From assembly GCA_960531495.1 (NCBI GenBank), contig OY482852.1:28172121-28236120 (forward strand): a stretch of DNA of 64,000 bases. The letters run 5' to 3'. Every line of letters begins with the position of its first letter. The stretch's first letter is position 1. Position numbers and translations under genes: made by a program. Shown in pieces: positions 38,152 to 51,067 of the stretch. The stretch comes from Zeus faber (lineage: Eukaryota > Chordata > Actinopteri > Zeiformes > Zeidae). The notes below the pieces were generated by a model. The model was not told the DNA's origin and did not search any database. It saw only the letters and a program-made list of their open reading frames with translations.

Positions 38152-39060
38152 CCCTAGTTTCTCAGTCTGAAGCGGAAATGCCTGAATGCCTTTTCCAGAG
38201 ATTTTTAAGATTGCCAGAGCGATTTTAAACCAACCAGCACCCGACAAACCCTCCCAAGACCACACAATTTGTGTGGACAACTACATATTGGAGAATGTGG
38301 ATCACTTCACACACCTGAGCAGTTTTCTTTACACAAGAGCTGTCATTGATGCCGAGATTAACCACCGTATAGGGTGTGCGAGTGGAGCTTTTGCTAGGCT
38401 GAAGAAGAGAGTGTTCGAGGATCGGGACATCTAACCAAGACCAAACTTCTCATCTATCAAGCAGTAGTTCTGCCTTCCCTGCTTTATGGGCCTGAAAGCT
38501 GGACCACCTAAAGCAGACATACAGTATGAAAAGCCTGCGGCAGTACCACCAGCGATGTCTCCATAAGATCCTGAGGATCAGCTGGGAAGATAGGTGAACT
38601 AAGGTCTATGTCTTGGAGAAAGCCAACATCCCCAGCATGACCACAACCATCACCTGGCACCAGTTACGATTGACGGGCCAAGTTGTACGCATGCCAAATA
38701 CCCATCTTCCGAAACAAATGCTTCACGGCCAACTGAAGGAAGGGCAATGCACCCAAGCGGGACAGAAAAAGCGGTACAAGGGCAACATCAAAACCCACCT
38801 GAGAAAGTACCCCTTCAAACTCAACAACTGGGAGGAGGTGGCTCTCAACAGAAACCTGTGGAGCAGGGTGGTCTATGAAGGCACAGCACAGCAAGAACAG
38901 GACCTCCACCATGCCGCAGAAGAAAAGGGGCAACAAAGAAAGGAGAGATCCAACACCAAAACAGCTCCTCCAACTCTCACTATCATGAAAACCATCCACA
39001 AATGCCCCCATTGCAACACAGCCTGTTGATCAAGGATTGGCCTATACAGCCACCTGAAGA
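38152..39060 (+). pseudogene. LINE RT C-terminal part with zinc-finger-like end
   Basis: The frame at 38186-38434 reads ARAILNQPAPDKPSQ, HFTHLSSFLYTRAVIDAEIN and FARLKKRVFEDRDI. Shifted frames continue to KANIPSMTTTITWHQLRLTG, QVVRMPNTHLPKQMLHGQLK and EEVALNRNLW (38613-39029). They end with CPHCNTAC, stop, SRIGLYSHLKTHK, a C2H2-like finger (38999-39070). At least three frame breaks. Confidence 0.75.
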
Positions 39061-39114
39061 CCCACAAATGACCAGACCCACCGACAGTAGGACAATCAAC
39101 TTCAAGTGATCGCC

Positions 39115-39139
39115 GATGATGATGATGATGATGATGATG
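39115..39139. repeat. (GAT)n tail of the LINE
   Basis: Eight GAT units directly after the last LINE coding remnant. Confidence 0.9.
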
Positions 39140-39318
39140 TAATAATAGTGACAGCTCGAATTGCCATACCATAGAGCAACAATGCCAATTTTAAAACTCT
39201 GTTCTGAGGGGAGTTTAAATAGTAATTTCTGGTCCACCTAAAATACACTTGCCCGGGTCCACCTTAAATACACTCGCTCGTGTGTATTTAAGGTGTATAT
39301 GTGTATATATATATATAG

Positions 39319-39400
39319 ATATCAGAATCAAAAATACTTTAATAATCCCATATATTCTCGGGAACTGAAATCGTTGCCAATTTCTATTTAAGACTCTACT
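39319..39400 (-). mobile_element. Antisense L2/Rex1-like LINE 3' end
   Basis: The minus strand reads GGGATTATTAAAGTATTTTTG then ATTCTGATATC. This matches the 3' end of the LINE at 48150-50992 (GGGATTATTAAAGTATTTCTG). Only the tail is recognisable. Confidence 0.65.
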
Positions 39401-40059
39401 GTAGACACGTCAATGTAAGAAAAAGGGGTATAAATATAGGTCATTTCTCACATTCTCACAGCATTCTCCAAAACTCTGGAAGGCTGCAGCAACTGCAGCA
39501 TAATCACAGTAAACCAACATGGAGTGCTGAGCTCACTGTGGGATACCTCTGCACCAGAGGTTTGATCTGATTTGATTTGTTGGTGGCCTTGCCATTGTTT
39601 CCTGAACAAAAGGAAAACAGCTATTCACTTTGTTCTGAGTAAAAGTTATTCCACGCTTTAACTATGCAGTCACTATTTCGGGAAGTATTTTTCTGACAAC
39701 CCGATGTGAGCTCTGCGCACCATCCAAATTCCTTGTGCAATCACAAGAAGTTATTTGTGTTGAGCTGAGTAATGTTTGTGTAGAAACAAACTGGAAACAG
39801 CACATTGGATGTTATTCGAAGGCAAAAGGGAGGGATGATGTTGCTTGAGTAGGTAAAACATGTCAGAGGAGGATGTGTCACGACGGAGGTCTTTTTGCAG
39901 ATTTGATCAAAGACGAGTCAAAAAACAAAGCAACGATCATAAACTGTCATAGGTGACGAGTCAAATGGGAGATGATATCCTGCCAAATGTCTGTCTACTA
40001 GTGAGTGGGATAGACCCTGGAAGGTCCTGACAAGAATGTCACCATAGGATAAAAAAAAT

Positions 40060-40513
40060 AAACAGAGGTGCATGGTTTTCTGTGATTTTTTGGGGTTTGT
40101 TATTGTTTTTTGTTAATTTTTAGGTTATTATTGTTATTTTAGGTTTATTGCTGATTTTTTCTTGTTTATTTTTAGGTTTCTATTTCTTGATTATCATACA
40201 GTTTATTGTGTATTTGCCACATTTTATTCTTCATTGCTTAATTTTTGGTTAATTTTACTGTTAGGTTTGTTGTAAATTGTAAATTTTATAATGTTCATTG
40301 TTTGTATGATATTATTGCATTTATATTGTATATTTCAAATTGTTATGTTTTCTCATAAATGTTTAGGTCTATTGCGAATTGGCAAATTTTTCAGCTAATT
40401 CTATTCCATTCCAATTACTTTATTATCATTGCCTATCTTTTATGTGAGCTGCTGTGACACTGCAATTTCCCTCCGGAGATGAATAAAGTATCCATCTATC
40501 CATCAATCTATCT
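40060..40513 (+). mobile_element. LINE-type 3' end with (TATC)-like tail
   Basis: A T-rich stretch ends with CACTGCAATTTCCCTCCGG, then GATGAATAAAGTATCCATC and decayed ATCT units. This is a common form of fish LINE 3' ends. No coding part is left. Confidence 0.5.
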
Positions 40514-43500
40514 TTAGTGACCATTGGAGAATATGTGCCTTTCCCCTCCCACCTGAACACACTCCATCACCCCAGAAGGGGCTCTGTCAAATGGCCACCA
40601 CCTGTTTAGGGTGTCAAATCCCTGCCGTTCTTTGGCTGGCAATGAGAAAGAGAGGGAAAGGAATGACATACCTGTATTTATCTGACTCATTCCCTTTCTA
40701 CCTCCATCCATTTTTCTTGTTGCCATATTCGCTTTCTTTAAGTGATGCTGCTCAAGCCCCCCGTTCTATTTGCTCTTACACTCTCCACATCGCTACTTCC
40801 AATTTTTGTATTTTTTGCATTTTCGTCTGCGTCTTCTTTGGTTGCTGTGCCTCTTTAACCTCTCTGGTTGTCTCAGGAGAGAGAGAGAGAGAGATGGAGA
40901 CAGACAGACAAGCCAAAAAAACAAGATGAAGGTGTAGTGGAGAAAGAGGCCTCAAATGCGGATGAGACTGGTAAATAAGAGTGGATCGCTTTCCTCGTGC
41001 CCGCTGTTAGATTGAAGGAAGTAACGCCTGTTGCCCACTTAGGCGCAAAAACTAACCTCCCTGCTGGCTGGCTCATCCAAACAGAGAGGAAAAAGAAATA
41101 ACAGCGGGGTGGATGATTAATAGACATATTTTCGCTGCGACATGTCCCGACTCATTATTGGAGCCCCGCACCCTGGAATTCGCTTTAATAACTGCGGCGG
41201 CAAAAGGTCAAACAGTCCTATGAATTCAATCCTTCCTAATTATTTTACTAGGGGGATGAAGTAAGGCTGTCGTTTCCTTAATTTTTGCTGAAAAGAGAAA
41301 TGTTCATTGAGGGAAAGGTCTTGAGAATCATTACACAATGTCAATGTCCCTGCGCTGTTTTGTGCTTTTGTGGACAGGCCACCGCAAAAGTTGCAGTCTT
41401 AATATCATACCATAACATCTTAGCCGTGTACGTGATTCTCTGCATGGTAATAAAAACCATGATGAACAGGCAGGCATTTGAAATTAACTCAAAAGATAAA
41501 TTCCTTGTAATGAGTTCACAGGTGTGCAGACAAAGGGGCACGCACCCCATTTCAGCTGTTTCCCATTTGAAATATTTGGGTAGCAGGGAAGACTTGAGAG
41601 ACAATTTCCAATGTCCAGGTCAGTAATTACGTTTAGCTTACCTATTCATTTTCACAAACATTAACCTTGTGAAAATTAATAGGTTATACAGTCCCTTTGC
41701 ATCCCACACTGAAGACGAACACTGTTTCTATTGTACGTAGAGAGAGAGAGAGAGAGAGAGAGAGAACCAGCAGAACACACCCTAAATGTTCCAAGACGTG
41801 AAATGAAAGGTTAGTCAAGTCTGAGGTCTTTGGCCACAAGTCAAGTCTCAAGTCTCTGAAGGACGAGTCGTAGTTGACTCTCCAATCATTTTCTAATAGT
41901 CCAAGTCTCCAGTCCGCAGAAAACTTAAAATTGATACTTGGCCATTCCATTCACATGAGTGTTCAAATCAGATCTTTATGATTAAATTCTGAACCATTAT
42001 CAACATAATATTTGTCAGCCATTATGAACTCACCACAATAATGGCAACACCAAAATAACAAAGCCTTTTCTTATCTCCTGTGGGGAACTACTAGATTATT
42101 ACACTTGACTTTATGACTGTTCCTGTTCTCCTCGACTACCTCACCAAAGGCCTTTCTCAATCTGCGTTATTGTTTGTACTTGTGTTCTTGTGGACTTGTG
42201 AGACGTCATCAGTCGCAGCCCAAGTACTGTTCCAATTTAAAGTCCACATCATGGACGTATGTAGACTTGCTTCGCTCATTTTATCGAGGATGCATCGGTG
42301 GTGACTTGTGTGGACTTGGGACAGCCAAGTATCCCAGAATGCATTGCATGTTCCAATTGCAGATCACAGAGTTAGCACTTCTCCTACGCACGGAGAGGAA
42401 CAGAGGAGTGGCGGCGGGGGGCAGGGGGGGGCAAAGAGAATACGTAGATCAATGGGGAGTCACTCTAATCAGGTCCATCACGGGCCCCGTCGATTCTTTT
42501 TCCATGTTAAAAATTCATTGTGGCTTTTGTCGTGCTCCCGCCTGAATTCCTGTCTTAATTAATTAAAGGGATTAATTAATTAAAAGCCTCTTCAATCTCT
42601 ATCAAGGATTATATTTATAATTATTGTGGTGGCAAAAAGGACCAAAAAATATATATATTCTGAAAAAAAGAATCTTTCACTTATTCCAGCCGGATGTCAC
42701 CTGAGTGTATGACACATGAATAATTTTCTTCAAGAACGAGAAGGTTTGTGCTTTTTTTAAACAGGGAGTTTTAAAACTCTGTGTGTGTGTGTGTGTGTGT
42801 GGGGGGGGGGTTCTCTGAGTGATTTCTGGGAGGGAAATGATTGTGTTAGAGCATTGCGTTCTACCAGCATACGTTCAGGGCCCTAGAGGCACAATGAGGA
42901 TTCTGTCATGGAATTTGCGTTTTCTGGCTCAACGCAACGCTAGCCGAGCATTGTGATGAAATCCTCCACTTCTAAGAAAGACAGTGTGACTAAAATACAA
43001 AGAACACTGTAGCTATTTAGAGGCTGAGGAAAAAAAGAGAAAAATAAACATCAAAAAACCTTTTTTTTTTTGTCTTTCAGCGAAAATCGGTTGTGCTTCT
43101 CCTTCTCAGCTTTTTTAATGGTCGGATTAGTTCCATGAGAGTTCTAGTCTCAGCAAAATAATTTTGTTGGCTGCTCTGTATTTAAATGTTAACCCTATGC
43201 TTTGCAGTGCTTAAAGTGGAAATCCATAAGATTGTCTGTGTTGGGTTGATTACACAACAAGTCCCAGAATTCCTTTTGACACTGACACTCCGGGCTTGCC
43301 CTCATCTTCACTCATTGGTCAAATTACTTTCTCCAAAGTATGCCTTCTTCTGATCAATTGATCTATAGAGAACAGCAACAAGGGTGCTGTTCTTTTTTGA
43401 GAATGTCCATCCACATCGACAGATGATCAAATTCATCAAGGCTACCTTTCATTTCTTACTTGTGCCCGATCTTTTCATTCTTGTCAGGAAACCAACAATG

Positions 43501-44398
43501 GAAACTACATATACTGTAGAGGAGCACATGCATAATGCAAATACATGGAATGGCTGTTTCCAAAAAAGCACATACAAAATATGGGAAAATCTCAAAATTA
43601 AATAATAGTTTTAGTACCACTTTAAATAAGCACAGGATTTTGAAGATGTACCGATACAAAACTATTTTCTCTAATGGAAAATGTCACTACACATCACATA
43701 CTCGATGACGTAATTGCATCGTATTGATAAATGATGTGAATTATTAGCTTCTATAGCCCCAAAACGTAGAGCTTCTTCAGTTCAAATAATTCATCCAATA
43801 ATAGGTCAATTTCGGTGCACGGCTGATAATTCTGTAGCAGTACAATCAATCAAACAAACTAACATGAGATTTTTATACAAATCTAAAATCATAATTCTTA
43901 GGTCAAAATTCCTGGTTGTAGCGTACTTCTTTTTTCAGTCAACAGCTATTGGGTGGACTTTGTTGTAAAGGCAGTGGTTTGCAGTAGCTCCATTCAGAGT
44001 TGAGCCAATTGCCAATGGGTCAGAGACAGCATCTGATGAGTTCAAAAAATGATTAATAAGAATTACATTTCTGCCTCTTCAAAGGCTTACACTTTGGATG
44101 GAGTATGCATTCCAAATTAAATTAGGTCCATTGACCGTTGTCAGCTCAAGCTCCGTGTGACCAAAATCCCTGAATGTACTTAATTGACAAAACAAAACGC
44201 AGCAGTCAGATATGGCAGCATAAAAAGATTGATTTCACTCTGCAATAGGCATTGTTTTTTCTCTGAAACTAGTTGAAGTTTCAGTTCCTTGAGGAACGTG
44301 TGCAATGTGTGCGCTGTAGGAGCGTTCAGTGCCAGCCAAAGTGATTTGGTTACACTTCCTGGTCGGATAACCGGTTCAATATTGAAGGACTAACATAG
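40514..44398. other. Intron with scattered low-copy repeats, no gene seen
   Basis: Contains (GA)n at 41739-41765, a stretch of CAAGTCT/AGTC repeats at about 41800-41935, a repeat-like block with GGACTTG motifs at about 42170-42330, (GT)10 followed by a G-run at 42781-42810, and AT-rich DNA. Short ORFs lack domains. Confidence 0.45.
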
Positions 44399-44495
44399 TG
44401 TGGCAGATCTGCCTGCCACACGCCACCCGAGTGGCGTTTTCAGGGCCCTCCCACACAGAGACACAGGCAGATGTGTTGCAAACACACCACTTTCA
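44399..44495 (-). repeat. Partial LTR-like repeat, copy 3
   Basis: TGTGGCAG followed by GCCTGCCACACGCCACCC and GAGTGGCGTTTTCAGGG match the first hundred bases of the copies at 18978 and 19782. Confidence 0.65.
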
Positions 44496-45194
44496 AAAAT
44501 TCAAATCACTGTTAACTGTTGGCAGAAATAGGAACTGTGAACAAGAACTTTGAATAGGGTTAGGGTTATGGTACTTTATAAAGCAATAGGACATTCTTTC
44601 TGCGCTGTACACTTACATTTGTTCATTGATCAGATGCCTTTTTCCCTATCAAAGCATACATGGACCAGTGGAGCAACATCGAACTTAAGTGCATATCCTG
44701 TTCCTAAATTCAACCAGAATCTGATTTAACTAACTGTGGAGAAAAGTGGTCGTGTTTCCAGCATCATTACCTCGTTGCAAGGAGCTACCTCGATTCTCTG
44801 ATGGTGCATGTATTTGTATTGTAGAGAACAGTGAGACAAATAAGGCTAGTTCTTAACAGCAGCTGTTTGCAAGATGCAAAGTCGTGAGGTTTCCATACAT
44901 AATAAGTCATAATATATTATGCTGTATCCGATCGTTGCTCGCCACTGATAATCAGCATAAACCACGCCTCAAATTCTCCATATAAGGAACTTCCTGGTTC
45001 CTGCACAGTGGTAAACAAAGAGGAGGAGCTGACTCGGCTGCACGTCTGCTGGGGCTGCCGGATTTTTGCGCAGCAGTGATGGAGCCAATAGATGCTGTTT
45101 TCTCTAGAAGATTGGACTTAAGATTGGACATTGTTTTTATCAAAAAAACTTTTTTTCTATTTATTGATTGCATGGAGGCTGTTTGGTGCTTGTA

Positions 45195-45275
45195 GTGAGG
45201 AAGCCGATGGAGGATTTGGACATGGTGGTCTCGCATGGCACAGTTGGTCTGGTGATAAAGTTGCGGCTCCAAGTT
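45195..45275 (+). repeat. Fragment related to the inverted-repeat element at 51.1-51.6 kb
   Basis: GATGGAGGATTTGGACATGG then TGGTCTCGCATGGCACAGTTGGT and GTTGCGGCTCC match 51555-51615 closely. Confidence 0.65.
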
Positions 45276-47920
45276 CACTCATATCATAATATAATGAAAT
45301 ACCAAAAATTTAAATGGCTGCTGGCTGCAGTACATGAAGTCCAGGGTAGTCGGCTCTTCTTTAAAATGTGACTGTAGAAGCTAATTTGTTCTGGCATGGT
45401 TACAGTGTATTTCTATGATGGGGCGCTACACACCGCCATTATAAACGATGACACGCTTGTCTGTGACCAATCAGAAGTCTGCATTGCTATCACGTGACCG
45501 TTGTGGAAATGAGAAATGCAACATTTTTTGATAACTTCTCGTACAAAATATAGACAGATTTTGATCATACTTGGACAATGGTGAGTCGAAACTGCCCCCA
45601 ATACAAATCTTATTCATTTGTTTTCGTGGGTTTGTGGGTTCCATGAGTTTCATACTCAAGGGACGTAAAAAAAACAAAAAACAATAGGGTTCTCGACATA
45701 CGACAGAGTTATCCTAGACCTAAACATATGGGTAAACAGAGACACACCTCAGATTGGTATGTTTTATATTGTATAATATTGAATATTCACTCCTTTTTTT
45801 ACCAATTGTGGTCCGAATATGACATTTAATTGAAGTTCGGCAGTCCTCTTTTCCAGGACTCTGATATCGTCGTGATTTTTATTCACGCTTGGTTGTTCAA
45901 GATTCAAGAGGTTTATTCGTCACATAGTTCTAAATGTTCTTCCAAATTAAGCACATATTTAAATACGAACATATTGTTGGATCACAATTTTTTGTGGAAA
46001 TATTGCATACGCAAGATTAAAGTACAAATCTGTGCAGGGCACTGTTCATTAATGAGGCCCTAATCGAGCCATGTTTCATTTGCCTTCTACTCTCACTTTT
46101 TGCATCCATACAGTTGGACTGTTGCGGTTACGTATGCAAGGCTAAATACAAGGCTACAGTATGTTTTCAAATAAGACCAAACTGCACAATGTTGGAAGGA
46201 ATCATCACAGTACTGGTTGGTGCATCACCATAGCAACAGCTAGTGAGGCTCATGGGTAGTGTAGTATTTAAGTGTAGGATTTCAGTGCACTTTCAGATAC
46301 CAAACTGTTGGAAAAACATGATTTCTCAGAAGCAAGGATGAAATATTGTTAACTCAGGGGGAACTTCTGGAACCAATAGCCGTACCCATGGTTCTGCTCT
46401 ATAGCATTTATAGACAGAAGGGCCATCTCTGAGCCCTCTCCGGACTGACAAAACTATAACAACTTCATCCACAAAAGGGAGCCAGCTTGATCTCGCCATC
46501 TTCCTTAATTTTGCTTTTGAGTATGGTCTACACATGGAATATTATTTTCTCACTGGGAAGTTCTTGCAGTTTATCACTTTTTAGGGAATGTTCAACAAGA
46601 AGATACAGTTCCTACTCTTGTCTCTGAAGGAACATGTGTATTGTAAGTGAAGGCTTATAACCAGACACTTTCAAGAGATATCTGCAGCTTATGATACAGG
46701 TCCACTTATCTGCAAAACGCGGTTCTGGTTCTGGTCCATTTGGTTTACTTAGTAATATTTTCCAACCTCTCACACTCTTTTCTTTGACCTCCAAAAGTGA
46801 TTCTTGAAATGGATGAATCACTCAGGTTTCTGTTCAACAAATTATTTCTGATAATTATATTGGCTTTTGAATGACAAAATACGTACAATTCCATTAATCA
46901 TCAGTCTATTCACTTGAACCATCTGTAAACCATTATCACAGGCAGGTTTATAGCACCAACGGGCATCATTCAGACTCTGTTAATGGACTTGCTTGTGCCG
47001 CTTTAGTTATGATTTGACCTGACCTGTTAATAATAATTGTGCAGGATTACTGCAATTATGGGCCTTTTAAGTCTAAACTTACAGTATGTTCGAGTCCTTT
47101 TGTCAACTTTTCACACATGAACAATGCTAAATCTCTTCACACCTCAAATGAAGTGGACCGAGTGGAACTACACTTTTAAAGTACAATCACTAAATGCAAT
47201 TAAAATCTTAATGAGTAATATAATTTTTTTAAATAAAATTTTCCATGTTATTACAACACTTATGTGATTAAGTCTAATTGGGGAGAAATCCTGCTGAGTC
47301 AATTTTGTTTGAGTTCTGCACAACACTGCACAATTATAGACTATGACAATAACTTGAATGTCAGTATTTGGGAAACTGATTACTCAACAATGCTAATCAA
47401 AATGTGCAACTGATGGTTGTACAATGGTCGATGTGCTCAGGTTTGATTTCACAATGAAAAAAAGAACAAAACCATTGTGTAAACCAAAAACAACGTGCTA
47501 CAAAATCTGCTCTCTGAGTTCTCTAATCCCACAAAGCCTCTTTAAAGGTACAGAAAGAAGCACGCATGTGCACGCTCTGCGGCCAGCGTGCTACGGCTGC
47601 TGCCGACTGCCTGACACCTTCTTGACAGGAACAGTGTTCGGCGTCGTGTGTACAAAAAATATTAACTTTTATCTCCCTTTGACTCACCACAGATTCAAAA
47701 ATAAAGACTTAAATGAATGCTTTACTATTGAGAAATTTACCAGTCTGCTGCAGCTTCTCGCTGTGTTTAAATGCAGTCCAATGGGGCAAACGTCAAGCAT
47801 TAAAATAAATAAACATAAATTCTCCTTTTCGAAAACAGAAAACTTGTTAAGTTACAATCTTATCACATTTTATTTAAAACTGAGTTTTGCAATTGCAGTC
47901 GTACATCAAAAGCATACTCA
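45276..47920. other. Intron sequence, no gene seen
   Basis: AT-rich non-coding DNA. A short antisense LINE-type tail (minus strand GTGACGAATAAACCTCTTG then AATCTTGAA) lies at about 45896-45922. ORFs such as 47424-47933 have no recognised domain. Confidence 0.45.
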
Positions 47921-48139
47921 CACTGCAACTTAAGAAGACACATACAAATTGACAAAACAGAAGCAAATTAAGAAAACGTCTTCACCAAATTGACAACACA
48001 TGCGCAACATTTAAAAAACATGCTGCAAATCCAGACTTGTCGAATGAACTGCATACCAAAACACACTTTGCAAATTCGAAAAACACAACGGCATTAACGG
48101 AAAACACAAAAGCCACATTACGGAAGTGCAGCACACCGG
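47921..48139 (+). repeat. Left long terminal inverted repeat
   Basis: About 219 bp, composed of repeated CAAATT(G)A.AA.ACA-type words. Its inverted partner is at 52004-52246. Confidence 0.8.
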
Positions 48140-48194
48140 ATGTACCGATTTACGAGAGACCGCACGTTTTCCGTGTCTCCCCTCTATTGTTATG

Positions 48195-48835
48195 GGAAAT
48201 GTACGGTCTCTCAGCAACAAAATGGACAAGCTAACGGCGCTAACGCGGAGCCGCGCAGAGTTCCGGGAGTGCAGTCTGATGTGTTTCACTGAGACATGGC
48301 TGCACAGGGACATTACGGACCAGAACGTCTCTGTCGATGGCTTCCACACTGTCCGGGCGGACCGGGATTGTACCGAGAGCGGTAAGCGGAAAGGCGGGGG
48401 GCTTGCCGTTCTAGTTAACAGCAGATGGTGTAATCCTGGTCACATCACCATTAAAGAACAGCTCTGTAGCCCAGATGCTGAACTGCTGGCCATTGGACTC
48501 CGTCCATACTATCTGCCTAGAGAGATCCCGCATGTCATCATCGTTGTCCTGTACATCCCTCCCTCTGCAAACCCAACATCTGCCTGCAGCATCAAACACA
48601 CCACCATCTCCAAACTTCAAACGCAACACCCCAGTGCTCTCATCATCATGTCGGGAGACTTTAACCATGTCACCATGAACAGAGTTCTGCCGACTTTCAA
48701 ACAGTTCGTGAACTGTCCTACCAGAGAGGAGAGGACCCTGGACCTGATGTATGCTAACATTAAGGATGCATACATCTCCTCTTCTCTCCCCCCTCTGGGC
48801 AGGTCAGATCACAACCTGGTTCACCTCTAACCCTG
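48195..48835 (+). pseudogene. LINE endonuclease domain (open frame)
   Basis: Starts at MGNVRSLSNKMDKLTALTR (48195), inside a 234-codon open frame that begins upstream at 48126. Motifs are CFTETWLH (catalytic Glu), RKGGGLAVLVNSRW, SGDFNHVTM (GDFN box), CPTREERTLDLMYAN and LGRSDHNLVHL (SDH catalytic His). All endonuclease catalytic residues look intact. A TAA follows SDHNLVHL. The enzyme would nick target DNA to prime reverse transcription. Confidence 0.87.
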
Positions 48836-48839
48836 CTAT

Positions 48840-50140
48840 GTGCCTCTGGTGAAGAGGAAGCTTACGACCACAAGGACTGTGAGAAGGTGGTCGGAGGAGG
48901 CTTATGAGGCACTGCAGGACTGCTTTGAAGTGACTTACTGGCCTGTACTCTGTGAGCCCCACGGGGAGGACATTGATGGGCTCACGGAGTGCATCACAGA
49001 CTATATCAACTTCTGTGTGGACTGCAATGTCCCAGCTCGGACTGTCACGTGTTACGCCAACAATAAACCATGGATCACTAAGGACATTAAGGCCATCTTG
49101 AACGAAAAGAAGAGGGCGTTCAGAGATGGCAACCGTGATGAGGTGAGGACAGTGCAGAGGGTACTCAAACTTACAATCAAGGAGGCAAAAGACAGTTATA
49201 GGAGGAAGCTGGAGAAAAACTCCAGCAAAACAACATGAGGGATGTGTGGAGTGGCATGAGAACCATCACTGGCTTCCAGAAGACGGGTGGCATGGGGTTG
49301 GAGGGCCGTGCGGACTGGGCCAATGAACTGAACCTATTTTTCAATAGGTTTGATACTGCGGCCCATCCCCCACAAGTCTCTGCTGCTGGCTGCTCAACAA
49401 CAACTGCCACTTTATCTCCCCCTACTCCTCCTCCTTACAGACCCCTTGTTTGCTCCTCACCGCCTCAATTCACACCCACCTACTCCACCCCTCCCCCCTG
49501 CTCTACATCATGTCCTCCACAACCTGAGCACCCCACCCCTCCCCCAACTGTCACCTCTACAGTGTCCTTCACGCCTGACCTGGTGAGAAGCCAGCTGATG
49601 AGACTCCACTCCGGCAAAGCTGCAGGCCCCGACGGTGTATTTCCCAGGGTGCTTAAAGCCTGTGCCCCCCAGCTGTGTGGAGCACTGAGTCAAGTCTTCA
49701 GCCTGAGCCTGCACCTCCAGAGGATCCCTGTGCTGTGGAAGACGTCCTGCCTCGTTCCTGTGCCGAAGACGCCGCGTCCCAGCGGCCCTCAGGAGTACAG
49801 ACCGGTGGCTCTGACATCCCACATCATGAAGACCTTCGAGAGGCTCGTCCTGGAGCAGCTAAGGCAGCTAAGGCTATGGTCAGGCCTTTCACTGATCCAC
49901 TGGAGTTCGCCTACCAGCCCCGCCTGGGAGTTGAGGACAGCATCATCTACCTGCTGAACAGAGTCTACACTCATCTGGACAAGACGGCGAGCACTGTGAG
50001 AGTCATGTTCTTTGGTTTCTCCAGTGCTTTCAACACCATCCTTCCGGCTCTTCTAGGTGAGAAGATGGCTGCGATGCTGGTGGAGGCCCCCATCGTGTCC
50101 TGGATTGTTGATTACCTGACGGGCAGATGTGACTAAGACA
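48840..50140 (+). pseudogene. LINE linker and RT N-terminal half, active-site Asp changed
   Basis: Linker: VKRKLTTTRTVRRWSEEAYE, INFCVDCNVPARTVTC, NNKPWITKDIKAILNEKKRA and AKDSYRRKLE. A one-base shift near 49230 leads to MRDVWSGMRTITGFQ and a Pro/Ser/Thr-rich spacer. RT follows: LHSGKAAGPDGVFPRVLKAC, VLWKTSCLVPVPKT and YRPVALTSHIMKTFERLVLE. After another shift it reads FAYQPRLGVEDSIIYLLNRV and VMFFGFSSAFNT. In this last motif (motif A) the expected catalytic Asp is Gly (codon GGT at 50014-50016). The frame ends at DYLTGR. Confidence 0.85.
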
Positions 50141-50725
50141 AAGGAGCTCATAGTGGATCTGAGGAGGGCAAAAACACCCGTGACCCCTGTTTCCATCCAG
50201 GGGGTCCCTGTGGACACTGTGGAGGAGTACAAGTACCTGGGGGTGTACTTGAATTACAAGTTGGACTGGACCAGAAACACAGAGGCAGACAAAAAGGGCC
50301 AAAGCCGACTCTATTTCCTGCGGAGGCTGAGGTCCTTTAACATCTGCCGGACGATGCTGAGGATGTTCTATGAGTCTGTTGTGGCCGGTACAATCTTCTT
50401 CGCTGTCACATGCTGGGGCAGTGGGCTGAGGGTCGCAGACAACAACAGAATAAACAAACTAATCAGGAGGGCCGGTGATGTCATAGGAGAGGAGCTGGAC
50501 ACCCTGACGACTGTGGCAGAGAGGAGGATGCTGTCCAGGCTTCAGTCCATCTTGGACAATGTCTTACACCCTCTCTACGAAACACTGGCCCAGCAGAGGA
50601 GCACCTTCAGCAGAAGACTCCTCTTACCCAGATGCACCACAGAGCGCCACAGGAAATCATTCCTGCCTGTGGGCATCAATCTCTACAACGCCTCCCTCAG
50701 AGAGTCAGACACCCCCTCTCTGTAA
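50129..50725 (+). pseudogene. LINE RT C-terminal part after internal deletion
   Basis: A 198-codon open frame starting TKTKELIVDLRRAKTPVTP, then EYKYLGVYLNYKLDWTRNTE, SRLYFLRRLRSFNICRTMLR and FYESVVAGTIFFAVTCWG. It ends with FLPVGINLYNASLRES. In related elements roughly 100 residues, including motif B and the catalytic F/YxDD box, lie between DYLTGR and TKTKEL. They are absent here, so RT motif C is deleted. Confidence 0.85.
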
Positions 50726-51067
50726 CCTGACCTCAAAACACGGACTTTCACTTCTGCACCTTCTTCTTTTTGCACATTTTAACTGTACATTTTACACTTT
50801 ACCATGTGTATATAGATATGTTTATATATATATATATTTATATATAAATATGTTTCTTAATAATTATTATATGTTGTATGTTAATATGTTGTATGTAAAT
50901 ATGTTGTATGTAGATTTGGAGTTGTAACCAAAGTAATTTCCCCCTGGGATTATTAAAGTATTTCTGATTCTGATTTCTGATTCTGATGCTGATATCTGCA
51001 ATAAATTGTATAAAACAAAATTATTTTGTGTCAAATTGTATATAAGAATTTATACAAGTAATCTGGA

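Larger units (their letters stand above)
36695..39139 (+). mobile_element. LINE with (GAT)n tail, interrupted by a 1.2 kb insert
   Basis: RT fragments at 36720-36955 and 38152-39060 fit one element in order and strand. They are separated by unrelated sequence (36956-38151). The 3' end is a (GAT)n array at 39115-39139. Elements with zinc-finger-like C-termini and simple tandem tails occur among fish LINEs. RTE-like is my best guess for the clade, but it is not proven. Confidence 0.68.
48150..50992 (+). mobile_element. L2/Rex1-like LINE, catalytically dead
   Basis: Endonuclease, linker and RT follow in order. The 3' end is GGGATTATTAAAGTATTTCTG followed by short TTCTGA units (50945-50992). The element has an internal RT deletion at about 50130, frameshifts near 48830, 49230 and 49850, and a changed catalytic residue. 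The 5' end lies near the left inverted repeat of the surrounding TIR element. The coding motifs place it in the CR1/L2/Rex group; the exact clade needs a search. Confidence 0.85.

Noticed and set aside
47931-48130. Repeated short words resembling a CRISPR-like or tandem array
   Set aside because: Units are irregular in length and spacing and form the arm of an inverted repeat. The genome is eukaryotic.
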